A stretch of DNA of 64,000 nt from Phylloscopus collybita (Eukaryota; Chordata; Aves; Passeriformes; Phylloscopidae). The stretch is from NCBI GenBank assembly GCA_027886175.1, contig JAJNNQ010000027.1, forward strand, positions 8,260,001 through 8,324,000, written 5' to 3'. Position 1 is the first letter of the stretch, and each line of letters opens with the position of its first letter. The notes under the pieces were generated by a model. It did not search any database and was not told where the DNA came from. It saw only the letters and a list, made by a program, of their open reading frames with translations. Of the stretch, positions 20,939-53,004 are shown piece after piece. Made by a program: the position numbers and the translations under genes.

Positions 20939-20972
20939 ATGAGCGGGCGGTTCACAGTCACCGGCGGCGGGG
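20939..20972 (+). CDS. SLC12A5: SLC12A5 alternative first exon 1a (KCC2a start)
   Basis: The start codon at 20939-20941 opens MSGRFTVTGGG, with the last base of the exon (20972) starting the next codon. The donor is GTGAGC at 20973, phase 1. That is the same phase as exon 1b, so it joins exon 2 (34245) to read ...[12 protein letters not shown]. Mammalian KCC2a also starts MS-x-RFTVT, where RFxV is the known docking site for SPAK/OSR1 kinases. The bird exon is much shorter: 11 codons, against about 40 in human as I recall. Confidence 0.85.
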
Positions 20973-22758
20973 GTGAGCGCCGGGCGCAAGGGGGGCCCGG
21001 GAAGGCTCCGGAGGCGGGATACGGTCCGCGACGAGGATCCGCGGGGCAGGACTGGGTCGGCGGGGAGCGTCCGCGAGAAGGGTCCGCGAGGAGGGCCGGG
21101 CCGTCGGGGCAGCATGGGGGGTGCGGAGCTGCGGTCGGTCTGGCCCCTCGGAGGCAGTGCAGACCCCCGGAGCAGGGATGGCGCGGAGCTGCGGGATCCG
21201 GGAGATGGGAGGTGCAGAGCAGGGAGTGGGGCTCAGCCGCCCGGGCAGGACCCCTCGTCCCAGACTCTTCCCCGCGGCCACCTCTGCTCCTCAGGGAGCT
21301 CCCCTGTTCCGTCCCCATACTGGGGGGTCTTGGAGCGAGGCCCTGCTGCTGCCGGACCGGCAGCGGGATGGAGCGGGGTTATGGCTGTGGGTCGGCTCTG
21401 GGTACCAGGTCATATACTGCTCCCCAGGGAGCCATGGTGGAGGGCGGCTGCTGCCCAGCAGGGCCAGGGCAAGCTGTGGCCAGCCCTCGGATGCAGCAGT
21501 GCCCACCGGGCTGCCATGGGCACAGGCACTGGAGCCGGCAGCCGTCTCCTCGTGGTGCCCAGGGGACATGGTGGTGGGGCTTTGCTGTCACCAGAGCCGT
21601 ATCGATCCCAGAAAACCGGCCGACAGCAGCACCGTGCTGCCGGAGCTGTGACCTTGCACCCTCGGTGAAGGGCACGGGTGGGAGGCGCGAGCAGCCGGAC
21701 AGACGCCACGACACCCGGGGTGGGCTGTGCCTCTGTCAGTGGGCTCTGGCCTTTGGGGCCCTGTCTAGGATCATGCTGTCGTGGGTGATGTAGGGCCGCA
21801 TCCAGTGGCAAGGGGATGCAGGGCCACTTGTCACTCTGTGGCAGCTGGGCCAACTGGGCCTGGCCTGTGGGCTGTGCTGGGGCGGAGCGGACCACGATGA
21901 GCCGAGGCTGTGGCTGAATTCTGGGGCCCTCTAGGAACAGCTCCTCGGTTTGGCAGCCAGTCCACTGGTGGGGGATTGCAGGGAGCTGGGGTGGGCATGC
22001 TGAGTGGCTGTGGTGGGAGCAAAGGACACATCCTTCTGGCTGAGCTGTGACCTTGTGCCCTCCCAGAGGACAGCCAGTGGCTGGTCCTGCTGGAGGTACC
22101 CTGTCTTGTGGGGTGGTCACGGCCGTGGCAGGGTGGCTACTTAGCGGTTGGCAGCGTTCAGGGATTCCTCACATCCCACATTTCTCCACAGCGCTGGGAC
22201 CATGGATGCTGCCTCCCGGGGGATGGATGGGAAGGAATGCATGGGGCTGGCAGTTACAGGACTGGCAGGGGCTGCGGATGGCAGGCGGGAGCTCTGGACA
22301 GCAATGGTCCCGGGAGGGACTCGGTCCTGGACGAACGCTCGGTGTTGCCTGGCCCCTTATCAGTGTCACGCGTGGCGGACAGAGTGACGGAGATCCCTGG
22401 GACCTCGGGGCGGTGCGGGAGCGGAGGCTGCAGCCGTCCGCGCTGCCAGTGCCAAGGCCGTGCGCGGACCCCCGGGCCAGCTGGAGGGCCCCTGCCCGTC
22501 CGCGAGCTGGCGCCGTGCTCAGGGCACCTTGTGGCTCCAGGGGCCGCCCTTTGGGAAGGCCCTGCCCCGGACCGGCCCCAGGCAGGTGGTGCTGAGGAGG
22601 GATCTCAGCCCCCGGGCAGGGGCGGTGGCGGCAAGGGACCGCCCGGTGCCGGGCGGGGCAGGGTACGGACGAGGCGCCGCCGCGGGGGCCTCGGGGCCGG
22701 GCGCAGGTCACTGCTGGGGTACGGCCGGATCCAGAGCTTGGCCCGGCAAATGGAATCC

Positions 22759-22884
22759 GTGCGGGCGGCGGCGGGGGTGGACAGGACTGCGCGGGGTCTT
22801 GGCGGGGTCTGTTCGGGGTCTGTGCGGGCGGCGGCGGGGGCGGACAGGGCCGGCGGGACCGCCAGGGGGCGATAACGGGACGGG
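22759..22884. repeat. 63-bp tandem duplication
   Basis: GTGCGGGCGGCGGCGGGGG begins at 22759 and again at 22822, each followed by a GGACAGG-type tail. The second copy is imperfect. It lies in CpG-rich DNA. Confidence 0.65.
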
Positions 22885-25800
22885 ACGGCTCCGGTGGGGG
22901 TGTGCCCCTCCCGGCCCCGCCCCCGCCGCCCCGCCCCGCCCCCGGGGCTCGCCGCTGCCGCTGTCCCGCAGGGACCCGGTTCCACCGCGAGCGCAAGGCG
23001 GGTCGGGCCCCGCGGGACCGGGGATCGATGTGCTCCACCTGGGACTCACCGTGGGGCTGGTCCCGCCCGGGGGCTGCACGTAGGGCTGCTGCCCCCGTGC
23101 CCGGTGCGCTGCCCGCGGTACAGCCGCCCTGGCCCGAGAGGGCACCGGGGCATCCCCACCGCGGAGCCCCTCTGTGTCCCGAGCGGTCAGGCTCGGCGGC
23201 AGTAGCCATGGCAACCAACCAGTTATGGAGCCTCTCTCGTTGCCATGGGAACCGGTCCCGGTGTCACCCTTGCCATGACTCTCGGTGCTGAGGGGGTTCA
23301 GCATCTCTCCCGGCCCCCCTGGGGCCCGTGGGGTCATGGGGCTGTGGGCCATAAGCCATGGACAAGGCTCTGTGGGGCAGCTATGTGAGGCTGGCCCCAG
23401 GTGGGAGGTGATGCCTTGAGGGGAGCTTGGGTAGAGTAGGGACCCCACCAGCCCTGGTTGCACCCCCATGCAGGGTCCCTGCTGAGAGGGCCAGAACACA
23501 AGGGAGGGGGCAGGGCCCCCGCTTGGGGCACCGTGCACAGGGGGGTACATGTGAGGGACAGGGGCTGCTAAAGGAGGCTCCCCCAGTCCCCCCATCTCCT
23601 CCAGCCCCCTCACAGACACTCAGGTCGTTTGTGGCAGACTGGGTGCCCTTGGGGTATCATTAGAAGAGCCAAGGGTCTGCAGCAGGTGGAGGCTGATGAT
23701 ATGGGGGCGGTGGGATGCTGCCAGGGGGCTGGAGCAGCTGAAGCCTGCAGTAGCTTTCCCAAGGAATCTCCATGCCACTGAACACCCAGAGATGCTTCAG
23801 TGGGGTGACAGAGTGGAGGTCCTTGCACAGGCTGTGGGGCTGAGTGAGGGGTGCTGTGTGGGACACAGGACACTCCAGTGCCTCATCAGCTGAGCCTGCA
23901 CCCAAACCCTTCTGGCAGTGGCTGGCAAGTGGCCATGCAGCTGCTCCTTGGCCATCACTGGGCCCTCTGGCCTTGGCTCAGCAGTGGCTGCCTGGAGTCC
24001 TCAGGGTACTGCAACTGGCACGGGGCTGCCTGGGGGCTCCTCAGCTGTGTCGCCAGGAGCAGGGCCTGGTGGGAGGAGGCTGCTTCTGCTGCTGATCCCT
24101 GTGCCAGCCTGCCCAGCTGCCCACTGCCACGGCCCTGCTGCTGGCAAGACATCTGGGCAAGGGCAGCTGGGGACGCTGCGCCAGCTGCGCTCTGTGCTGG
24201 GCTCGCATGACGCAGGAGCTCACAGCCTTGCCCCATGGCCTCTGCCAGCCCTGCCCCACTGCCGCCCCTTTGCTCTTGGCCTCAGCAGCTGCAGTGGCTC
24301 CTGTGGCTCCCCTCACAGCCCACAGGACACTGTACTTCCTTTCACGTCCTGTCCTGCTGCTGCAGCTGGTGTCCCAGTCCAAGCTGCCCATGTCAGCTCT
24401 GGGCTCTGCTTTTGCCCCATACTGGTGGCAGGGCCCTGACCTGTCTGGATGGAGATAAACAAGAGCACTCCATCCTGCCAAGGTGCTGCAGGACATGTTG
24501 CCCCATGGCTCTTGGGGGTGTCAGGACAACGTGGTGAGGGCACACTGTGAAGCAAACCCCCTGCTATGACATTTGGCTGGCATCACTGCCCTTCTGCCCT
24601 ACTGCACCTCCATCATCTTTCTCTCCTGCCCCAGCTCTCCTTTTCCCTGGGAGCTGCTTGTCCTCATGCCTTGACCTCTCAGTGTGGGGTGCCCCATCCT
24701 GGCAGGATGTGGGTGGGCAGGCTGTTGAGAGTGTCCAGAGATCACAGCAGGCAGTGCAATGTGTTGACCAGCATCTCCACAGCACAGCTGCCCTCACTGC
24801 CCTGGCGGCACACTGCTAGGCTGCCCGCTCCCTGCCCTCAGGAGGTTTCCCAGTGACACCAGCACATGTTTCTCTCCTGGGAGGTTTGACCGCTGCTGGT
24901 AATAGGACAGGCAAGGGCTGTGTGGCCGGCAGCCAGGATTCCGGCCCTGGGAATGTCTGTGAGAATGGTTCCCCCCACCCAGGCTCTACACAGAGGGGTC
25001 TGGGACATTCTTGGGAGTCTCTGCAGGGGTACAGGACACTTTGCAGGGGTGCTTCTTGGCTTGGCTGCTCTCCGTCATCATTCCTGGGCAGCCTGTTGCG
25101 TTTAAGTGGGGCACTGATGCTCTGCCTGGCCTGGTGCCAGGATCCTGCCTACTCGGACTCAGGGGCCACTTACAGTTGATACCCCACTCCATGGCAAGGG
25201 AACATCATCTGTCTTACTCTTTTCCCATGCCATTGCGCTGCCTGCAGCAGGACTGCAAGCAATGCAAGGGCATGGATGATGCTCAAACCGAGCCAGACCT
25301 CTCTCCTTTTGACACACCAGATACCCCGGTCTTGGGCCTTTGGGCCAGGGTTGAGGTCAGTGCTCTGCTAGGGGATCAAGCCCCCTTGGTCTCTGCCTCA
25401 GAGATGTTCTCAGTTTGTCCCCACATGCAGGTGGGACCCTGTGCACAGGCTAAGCCAGTGCAGTCTTGATAGCGTAGCCTACTGTGCTGCCGTCAAATCC
25501 CAACCCCTGAAATGGAGCCATAATCCAGGGATTAGGGGATTAGTGGTCTTTCACGTGCTCCCTCCCCTGCATCTGTTTTAGTAGGAAAATCCCTCTTGTG
25601 CCGAGCCCACGCACTATGGCCTCCTGCAAAAAACCACCCTCTGGTGCTTGGCAGTCACAATGGCTGGCTGGACCCTGGCCCACTGCCCTTCTGCCCATCC
25701 ACAGCCTCCCTGGGGGGGTTGGGGGTGCCCTCTAACCCCATAGGCCCACATGGGACGGTGGTTTTGTCCACTACATCCTGTCTACAGCCCCTTCCTTCCA

Positions 25801-26839
25801 GTCCCGATCCCTGGGAGTGGGCCAGCCCCTTGCTCCAGTGCTGGCTCCTGCTCAGGGCTGAGGGATGCAGGTGTGAGGGGTTGGTGCTGCTGCAGCTGGA
25901 CAGGGGCAGCCCTATGTGCTGACTGCCACATGGAGTCCTGGGCGGGAGGGGTGCCCACCCTGAACGCCCATCCTCCCTGCAGCCCTCCTGTGCCACTTGC
26001 CGTGCAGCTGGGGCTGTGCTGCTGCAGCTCCCTGGGGATGCCAGGTCCCGGGGTCCTGGCTGCAGCCACAGGGCAGGGATCAATGCTGCCTGCCGGGCTG
26101 GGGTGAGGGGTCTGAGCCTCTCTCCTGGCCGTGAGGTCAGGCCGGGAGCATTCGCGCTGCAGAGCAGCTGGCTCCGCACCAGGAGAAGGTAAACAATTAA
26201 TTACAGCCGTCAAGAAGTAACGGAGGCCAGCGGGCTGTCATGATCTCAGCCTGTGCCGGAGGAGATGCCGGGAGCTGCAGCCAGCTCCGGCTGGGGGAAC
26301 CTCCCAAATTAAGTGCATGAGAGAACAGGGGGCTTCAAGCAGCCCTGCAGGATCCCTCTACAACGCCAGCTCGAGAGTGGTCTGTGCCCCTGGCCCTGTG
26401 GGTGACAGCTGCAAGAACTGGGGCCTTTGTGGATGGCACAGGGCCTGGGGGTTTCGGCCCCACTGCAACCCTTCTCCAGGTTTGAGAAGGTTGTTATGGG
26501 TGTGATTTCAGCCCCCTGGTCACCAAGGGAGGTAGCATCAAGCCTGCTCCCCTCTGCAGGCAGCATTCCCTGTGCTGCAGGTTGGCTGAGCAGAACAGGG
26601 TCAATCACCTCTGCTATCCCCCTAGCCCAACTGTGAGGTGGTCTGGACGTCCTCTCGACCTCCCCGGGTGCCCTGGGTAGTCCTGCTACTGGGGCAGGGG
26701 TCTCCATCTGCGGCTGGGGCCCTGATGCCCACAGAGGGGTCCGCTGCGGGATATGGTGCTGCCCACCCGGGAGCCGCCTCCACCTGGGAGCCACCCGTCG
26801 TGGGGCAGGGGCCACGCGGACAGAGGCTGCCTTGATCCC

Positions 26840-27417
26840 GGGTCTCAACCGCCTCTGGGGATGCGTCGGGCCCGCAGGCACAGGTTCTGTCCCACTGTAC
26901 ACCCCGAGTGTGTTCCAGGTCCCGAGGCTGCGCCGGGGTCCGGTGCGGAAGCTGGTGTGGGATGCGGGGACTGGCGACGGATGCGGCGCCAGTGAGAGGG
27001 CCGGTGCGGAGTGCGGGGGCTGGAGGCGGGGTTCGGGGTCGGGGCGGGTGCAGGGTCGGTGCGGTTGCGGGGCCGTCCCGTCCCGTCCCGCCCGCGCCAG
27101 CCGGGCCCGCAGCGCTGCCCTAATTCCCCCCCACGCCTGGCGCAGCCGGGAGGCGGCCCCGCTCCGCTCGCTCGTCTTTGTGCCCCCCCGCGCCGCCGCC
27201 CCCCCCTCTCCCCGCCGCGGCGGGGGCAATGCCTCCCGCATACGTGATGAAGCGGGCGGCCGGGCTGGGCTCCGCCGGCAGCAGCCGTGAGCCGTGAGCC
27301 CGGGCGCCTCCGCACTGCAGCCCCCTCCCACCGGCGCGGGGGGCGGCGCGGGGACGCGGCTGCTGCGGAGCGAGAGCTCCAGCTCCGGCGGCAGCGAGCG
27401 GCCGCGGCACCGGCGCC
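26840..27417 (+). promoter_or_regulatory. SLC12A5 promoter 1b and 5' UTR (neuronal KCC2b)
   Basis: CpG island without a TATA box immediately before exon 1b. At 27220-27228 it carries GCGGGGGCA, an EGR-family type site; EGR4 is known to drive mammalian KCC2b through a site in the same promoter. The start is probably between 27200 and 27330. The start codon lies in GCGCCATGC, an acceptable context. Confidence 0.65.
27220..27228 (+). promoter_or_regulatory. EGR-type site in KCC2b promoter
   Basis: GCGGGGGCA differs from the EGR consensus GCGKGGGCG at the last base. Its position about 190 nt before the KCC2b start codon is similar to that of the mammalian EGR4 element. Function is inferred. Confidence 0.5.
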
Positions 27418-47638
<20,221 letters not shown>

Positions 47639-49097
47639 AAGACGGCGCGAGAGAGGTTTGTCTGCACACTGAGAGCCCCGCCACCCCTTTGCACCGCGCT
47701 CCCGGAGGGGAGGAGGGAAGGCCGGATGGCAGCCGGTGCGCAGAACCTTCTCCTGGCTTTGGCCGTGCCCCTGATCTCTCCATTCGAACTGCAGCACCAG
47801 ATCTTCCGGGAGCATCCAGCACCTGAGCAGCTGTTCCTCATTGCAACACCACAGCACTGCTGTCCTTGTTTATATATAAATATATACAGTGAACCGCGGA
47901 CTGAGCACCAGAGCTCGGCGCTGCCGCCACCGCCTGCCCTGGCAGGGCCAGCCCCGCCGCCAGCCCCAGCACTGCCGCTGCAGCCCCTGGCCGGGCAGGA
48001 GGGCGGCTGTGCCGAGACGGACCTTGGCCCCACCGTGCTGCTACTCCTGCACAGACTCGGCTGGACGCGCCCGTGCCCTGCGCCCGCCGCCTGCGCCGCG
48101 CCTCCCTGCGAGGCGCCGGGAGAGGAGAGAGGCCCTGCCCATGCTGCCCTCGCCGGACGCTCCTCTCCCCACCTCCGGCAGCGCCTGGGGCTGCTTCCCA
48201 CGGCCCTGCAACCTCGCTGCCCCTCACCGCCGCCGGCCCGGTCAGCCCCACCTCGTCTCGACACCGTCGTCTCTGGAGACTGTGGGCTGAGCTTGTGGAG
48301 ATGCAGCACGATGGTTTGGAGAAGGCAGAGGGTGGAGGGCGGCTCTGTGGGGTCAGGTGCTGGAGCACAACAAGGCCGTGAGAGCAGGAGCCCTGACCTA
48401 GGGTGGTTGGGGGTGTTCCCTGTGCCCCCTGCCTGACTCCAGGCTCTCTTTTCCCTGACGCTCTCCGGGTGCTTGCGCAGGAGTCGCGGTGCGGAGCTGC
48501 GGTGTCGGGAGCCGCGCAGAGGCCCTGCCATGAGCAGCTTGAGCCGGGATCTCTCTCCGGCGGCTGGAGCCGCATGGGTGCTGGGGACCCCCGAGGCACC
48601 AGTGCCTGCTCGGGCCTGGCACAGGGGTGTCCCGGACCCCCATCCTGCTCCCCTGCCGCACTAAACTAGGGGTTCTCAGGGCCCAGCACTAGCCAGTCTG
48701 GCTGGCCCCAGCACCTGCACATGTGTCTGGGTGCCGCTTGTGTCCCGCTGCACTCCGTGCTGCTGCTCCCCAGGGCTTCGCTGCTAACCCAGCCCTGGCC
48801 GCGGCTCCAGGCAGTCGCAGATACTGCCGGGGGCTGTAGGACAGTCTGGATCTGTGTGTATTTTTAACATATGCAAAGGCTGTTTGCTGATCTGACCAGC
48901 AAGACGTCACAGTGAGGAGGGGGCTGTAGGGGTCCCATTGCCCCCCCGCCATCACGACACTCCCTCACCCGGCTGGTCAGGGCAACCCAGGCACCAGCCA
49001 CGCCGCAGCCGTCAGCCCCCCCGCCGGCAGCAGAGCCCCCGGGGCAGATCAAACACGTCTTATCTTTGGCAGCAGCTGCAGGTCGCCCCCGCCACCG

Positions 49098-49142
49098 TCC
49101 CCCCCCCCCCCCCCCCCTCCTCTTCCCCCCCCCCCCCCCCCC
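49098..49142. repeat. Double poly-C run in SLC12A5 3' UTR
   Basis: Two uninterrupted runs of about 18-19 C are separated by TCCTCTT. The transcript would carry C-runs, which are poly(rC)-binding-protein targets. Run length is unreliable in assemblies. Confidence 0.85.
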
Positions 49143-51935
49143 CAACCCCCAGCATCTCTCACAGAAGAGAAACTGAGGCGCTTTTAACAAATGTGAACGG
49201 TTCCAGGAACCACGCAGGAAGCGGTGCGAGGGCAGCAGGGTGCCGCTGGCGCCCGCCCCAGCCCCATGTACATAGTGTACATAATACAGTACGTGTATTT
49301 TTAAAGTGATCATATTTATGTTAATAGAACCAGATGAAGTCTATATATAGAGATCTATATCTATTCTGAGAGATGCAGGGCTCTGCTAGCACCAGGCCGC
49401 AGGGACAGGGAGCTGAGCCGGGCTGCTCCTGCACAAACCAGGAGCCCATCCGTCGCACCGAGTGCTCCAGAGTGGTGGTGGAGGCTGCAGCCTTCCCCGG
49501 CCACCAGCAGCCCCTGGGAAAGGGCCAGGTCGCAGGTTTATTCTCTTCTCAATTAAGCTTCTTAAGAGTTTTCAGGGAAAAGAAGTCACAGACTTTTCTG
49601 AACTTGTTTCACAGCAGACTTGAGCTTCCACTCAAAGTGCAGCCTGCTAAGAGTTGCCCTCTCCCGGCAGCGCTGGCGGCTTTGTGCCAGCCTGGGCCCT
49701 GGGGCAGCACTTTTTCCCTGGCCAGAGCTGAGCCCCTATGCTGAAGCACTCTCCCCCTCAGCCCCTCCTGAGGCAGATGCTCCCTAGTGTTGCTCTGCAC
49801 TGCAGGGGGAGCGGGTGCTGCTACAGCATCCCTGCGGGTGTCCATCCAGGCAGCAGCTGCCTCCTGCCTGGCACAGGCAGCCCTGACTGGTCCCAGCTCC
49901 CTGCCCACCTGACTCCCTGCCAACCTTGGCTCCTGCCTCCCTGAGAACAGGAAACCCCCCCTGCACCGGCCACTCCAGCCCCTGCTCCCTTTCAGAGCTC
50001 CCTCTACTCCAGGTCCAGGCCAAAGCTATTTGGGGATGCTTGGATAAAAAGCAGTGGGTTTTTTGATGTTGGATTTTTTTTGCTATAAGATACTACTTGG
50101 ACACACTCCTAGACCAAAACCAAGCCCCAGCTGCACATCTGTGCCTGCTCATACCTTGCTCCTACATTTCCATCACTCCCGAAGTGCCTCCCTTCTCTCC
50201 AGGAGCAGTCCCAGTCACAGCCAGACTTCCTGCCAGGGTAGCTCCACTGCCTGTGTAGCTGCAGGTCTGTGTCACAGACACATGCCCACAGACATGGGGA
50301 GCTCAGCATTTACAGGGGGACTGAGGCTGAGCTGAGACCTGGCTTCAGCACAGGAGCTCAGGACTGATGAGTGGTGCAGATGCACAGGATAGCGCTTTCC
50401 AGTCCTGCTGCTGCCTCAGCAGCCCGGGAGCTGTGAGAAGAGCAGCTAGGGGTCTGCAAGTGAAAAGTCCCTTTAGTTTTGGGAAGGGCAGCCCATGGGA
50501 ACCAGCATTTGTCAGTGTCTAGCTGCTCTGCCCCTTGGAGCTGACCCTATACCACCACACACAAGCTCATGGGCTGTTTCAGACTCCCAAAATTATTTGA
50601 GGCACTTGAGCAGCAGCGGGGGAGGCACAGCAGCTTGCCCACACAGCTCATGTGTTAGCACCATGTTGTTGGGCCTCGAGCACTTGCCAGCTGCTCTGCC
50701 TCTTCACAAGATGCCACTCGCTCCCTGCAGTTGCCCTCTAATTGCAGCTTGGCTGCTGCCCCCTGTGCTGCTGGGCCTGAGGCAGCGAGCACGGTCTCCC
50801 CTGCCCTGGCACATGGTGCAGGACAGAGGGCAGGGGCAGGTTATGCACAGCCTCTGCTGAGCCTGCAGACAGCCCTCACCGTCACAGCATCAGGTGAGAG
50901 GCTCCTCTGTTGGCTGCAGGTACAGGGCAGCCAGGAATGACATTTGCAGAGCAATGGTGAGAGCAGCCAGGGCACACTTCTGATAGGTTTGCTTCATCCC
51001 CTCAGCATCACCAGTAGATTCCATGCCCCTCAGCATCACTTCTACTCTAACGGCAAAGCCATGGTCCCAGCTCCCCCAGGGAGTAGGAAGGCCATTCCTT
51101 TCCATCACTACTGCTGGAAAAAGGCATTTTCCTTCCCCATCCTTCAGCAAGAGCAGGGGCACAGCTCTGGACAGAGTCAGGGCTGCTCCCACACCCCTGC
51201 CAGGCAGTTTGGCTGTGGCAAGACAGGAGCTGGTTTCCACAGCGTGTCCCCTCGCTGTCGGCTGGAGAGGGCCAGTTTTAGCAGACAGCACTGCATGTTA
51301 GTTTACAAACCCAGCCCTGCACGTTTGGCCTCTGTGAGTGTTCAGTTTCCCCATGGAGCACCCTTCTGCCGCTCCACCATGGTGAAGACAGTGTCCTCCT
51401 CTGGTAGACATGCAAGTTCCTCCTTGGCACATGCGCAGACATGGTCCAGTTTTTGTTCCAGATAGGAAGGTCTTGACCCCCCAGTTTGTTTTACAGGCAG
51501 GCTGCTGCTGGAGCAGCACTAAGCAGCACAACCCACGGGAGGGTGGGCTGGAGTGTGGCCACAGCCGGCAGGGAGTGTTTGGCCAGCACACAGCGCTGGT
51601 GGCATGTGCTCCAGTCCCTGCTTCAAGAGGGCCAAGCAGCCTTGGCCCCTATGAGTGGCAGTGGGGAGCTCAGGTCACTGTGGAGGGCAGCTCAGGTTGC
51701 TGTGGCCACCACGCAGCACAGGCAGCAAGCCACAGGGCAGCAGGGACAGGAGGCACAGGCAGCACCCAGCCTGGGCACGTGCTGGTCCGTGGCTGGACGA
51801 GAGGAAGGACAAGAGACTGCACAAGGGCAAGAGTTGCACTAGAAGAGTCAAGACCCTCCTCTGTGTAGCAGGACTAAAAACTAGCAGGAAGACCAAAAGG
51901 TTTGAGACCTGCTGGTTACACTTTCTGTGCTACAT

Positions 51936-51943
51936 GTGCAATA
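51936..51943 (+). promoter_or_regulatory. miR-25/32/92-type 8-mer target site, first
   Basis: GTGCAATA is the perfect 8-mer match to the seed of the miR-25/32/92/363/367 family. It lies about 200 nt before the poly(A) signal. miR-92 is reported to repress KCC2 in rat cerebellar granule neurons. Confidence 0.6.
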
Positions 51944-52040
51944 TATTTGTTATGAATGTTATCACAAAGTCGGTTCATTCAATACTCTTTTAATCACTGT
52001 AGCTAGATGTTCTCTGTCCATTCAAGTGACTTTTATTCGA

Positions 52041-52048
52041 GTGCAATA
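52041..52048 (+). promoter_or_regulatory. miR-25/32/92-type 8-mer target site, second
   Basis: A second GTGCAATA, 105 nt after the first and 88 nt before the poly(A) signal. Both lie in AU-rich context, which favours accessibility. Confidence 0.6.
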
Positions 52049-52135
52049 TTTCAATAGACATGTAGTGACCTAGAATGCTTTGTGTTTTAGAGAAATCTGT
52101 GTGCAGAGCAATGCAATTAAGTTTAAAACCTTGTA

Positions 52136-52141
52136 AATAAA
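52136..52141 (+). terminator. SLC12A5 poly(A) signal
   Basis: AATAAA within GTAAATAAAACAGG. A second AATAAA at 52357-52362 could serve a slightly longer transcript. Confidence 0.8.
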
Positions 52142-52159
52142 ACAGGTTGCAAACCAAAA

Positions 52160-52980
52160 AAAACCCCAACCCTATTAGGCTTGCATTTAATTTCTGTGTG
52201 TTTCAGTGTTGTGCATTAGGCCGCGTCGGTGCAGACCCCGTGTTCTCTGTGCAGGTGTTCATGGAGGAGTGGCTCCTCAGCTGTTGAATGCTCCCTGTTA
52301 CTGCTTTACTGCTTTACCTGTATTCATTTTTCTAGACTCCTGTCTGCACAAAATGCAATAAATGATTTTATTACACCCTTCATTACTTGCACGGGGACTT
52401 TTCACTTGCTTCCAGGTCTCCACAGCTATTGTGCACCATTCCCACCACATGGAGCAAGCCCTGACAGGGTGCAGATTGCAGAGGACGCAAAGCACAAGGA
52501 GAGGAACACAGCCTCTCCAAAGGGATGCAGTTCCCACATCTCGCCTCAAAAAGATTTCTAGTCACCTCAGCAAAATCCTGGCTGCAGGATTGTAGAGGTG
52601 GAGCAAGGGACCTAACAGGAAGAGAGACAGCAGACAAACACACTGCTGTCCAGACTCAGCCTGTGGGGTGATGGTAGCACGAAGTTATGGGACAGCAGTG
52701 CTGTAGGCACAGGGACTTGCAGCCCTGACCTTATGCTGGCTTGTGGCACTGACCTAGACCTGTCACCAGAGAGGTTTTGGACCCCTCACTCCACATGTCC
52801 CAGCCTGATGCCACCCCAGTGCTGTGCAAGAGTCAGGACCTGTGAGGTCCACACACATTCCCGCTCAGCATCCAGTGTGGACCTTCCTGTACAGCTTATC
52901 CAGGAGAGGAGAGTAACAGCAAACAGTGGAATGACTGAATGATTGCATTCTGAGAGTACTCAAGTGTCAAAAAAGGCAAC
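52160..52980. other. Convergent SLC12A5-NCOA5 spacer
   Basis: About 0.8 kb between the two tail-to-tail 3' ends. It contains a second SLC12A5-sense AATAAA (52357) and, on the minus strand, another AATAAA (52367-52372) that could lengthen NCOA5 into overlap. No coding content. Confidence 0.6.
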
Positions 52981-52998
52981 ATGTAATTTTTCTGGCCT

Positions 52999-53004
52999 TT
53001 TATT
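52999..53004 (-). terminator. NCOA5 poly(A) signal
   Basis: AATAAA on the minus strand, about 1.3 kb after the NCOA5 stop codon. It is the first one met reading leftwards from the stop. Confidence 0.7.

Larger units (their letters stand above)
20973..27417 (+). other. SLC12A5: SLC12A5 intron after exon 1a
   Basis: A 6.4-kb stretch between the two alternative first exons. It is very GC-rich at 20973-21320 and 22370-23120, with a 63-bp tandem duplication near 22759. A conserved-looking AT-rich island lies at 26170-26320. The rest is unremarkable. No protein-like frame was recognised. Confidence 0.7.
47639..52160 (+). other. SLC12A5: SLC12A5 3' UTR (about 4.5 kb)
   Basis: No poly(A) signal occurs between the stop codon and 52136. 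The UTR is GC-rich to about 49040, carries a poly-C double run at 49098-49142, then an AT-rich TATATA-type stretch (49265-49375). It ends in an AT-rich terminal part that resembles the end of mammalian SLC12A5 mRNA. Two GTGCAATA motifs lie at 51936-51943 and 52041-52048. Continuity of the UTR is inferred, not proven. Confidence 0.7.

Noticed and set aside
22169..23619. Frames of 303-349 codons on the minus strand in the intron after exon 1a
   Set aside because: Same cause: GC-rich intron without conserved protein content or splicing signals of its own.
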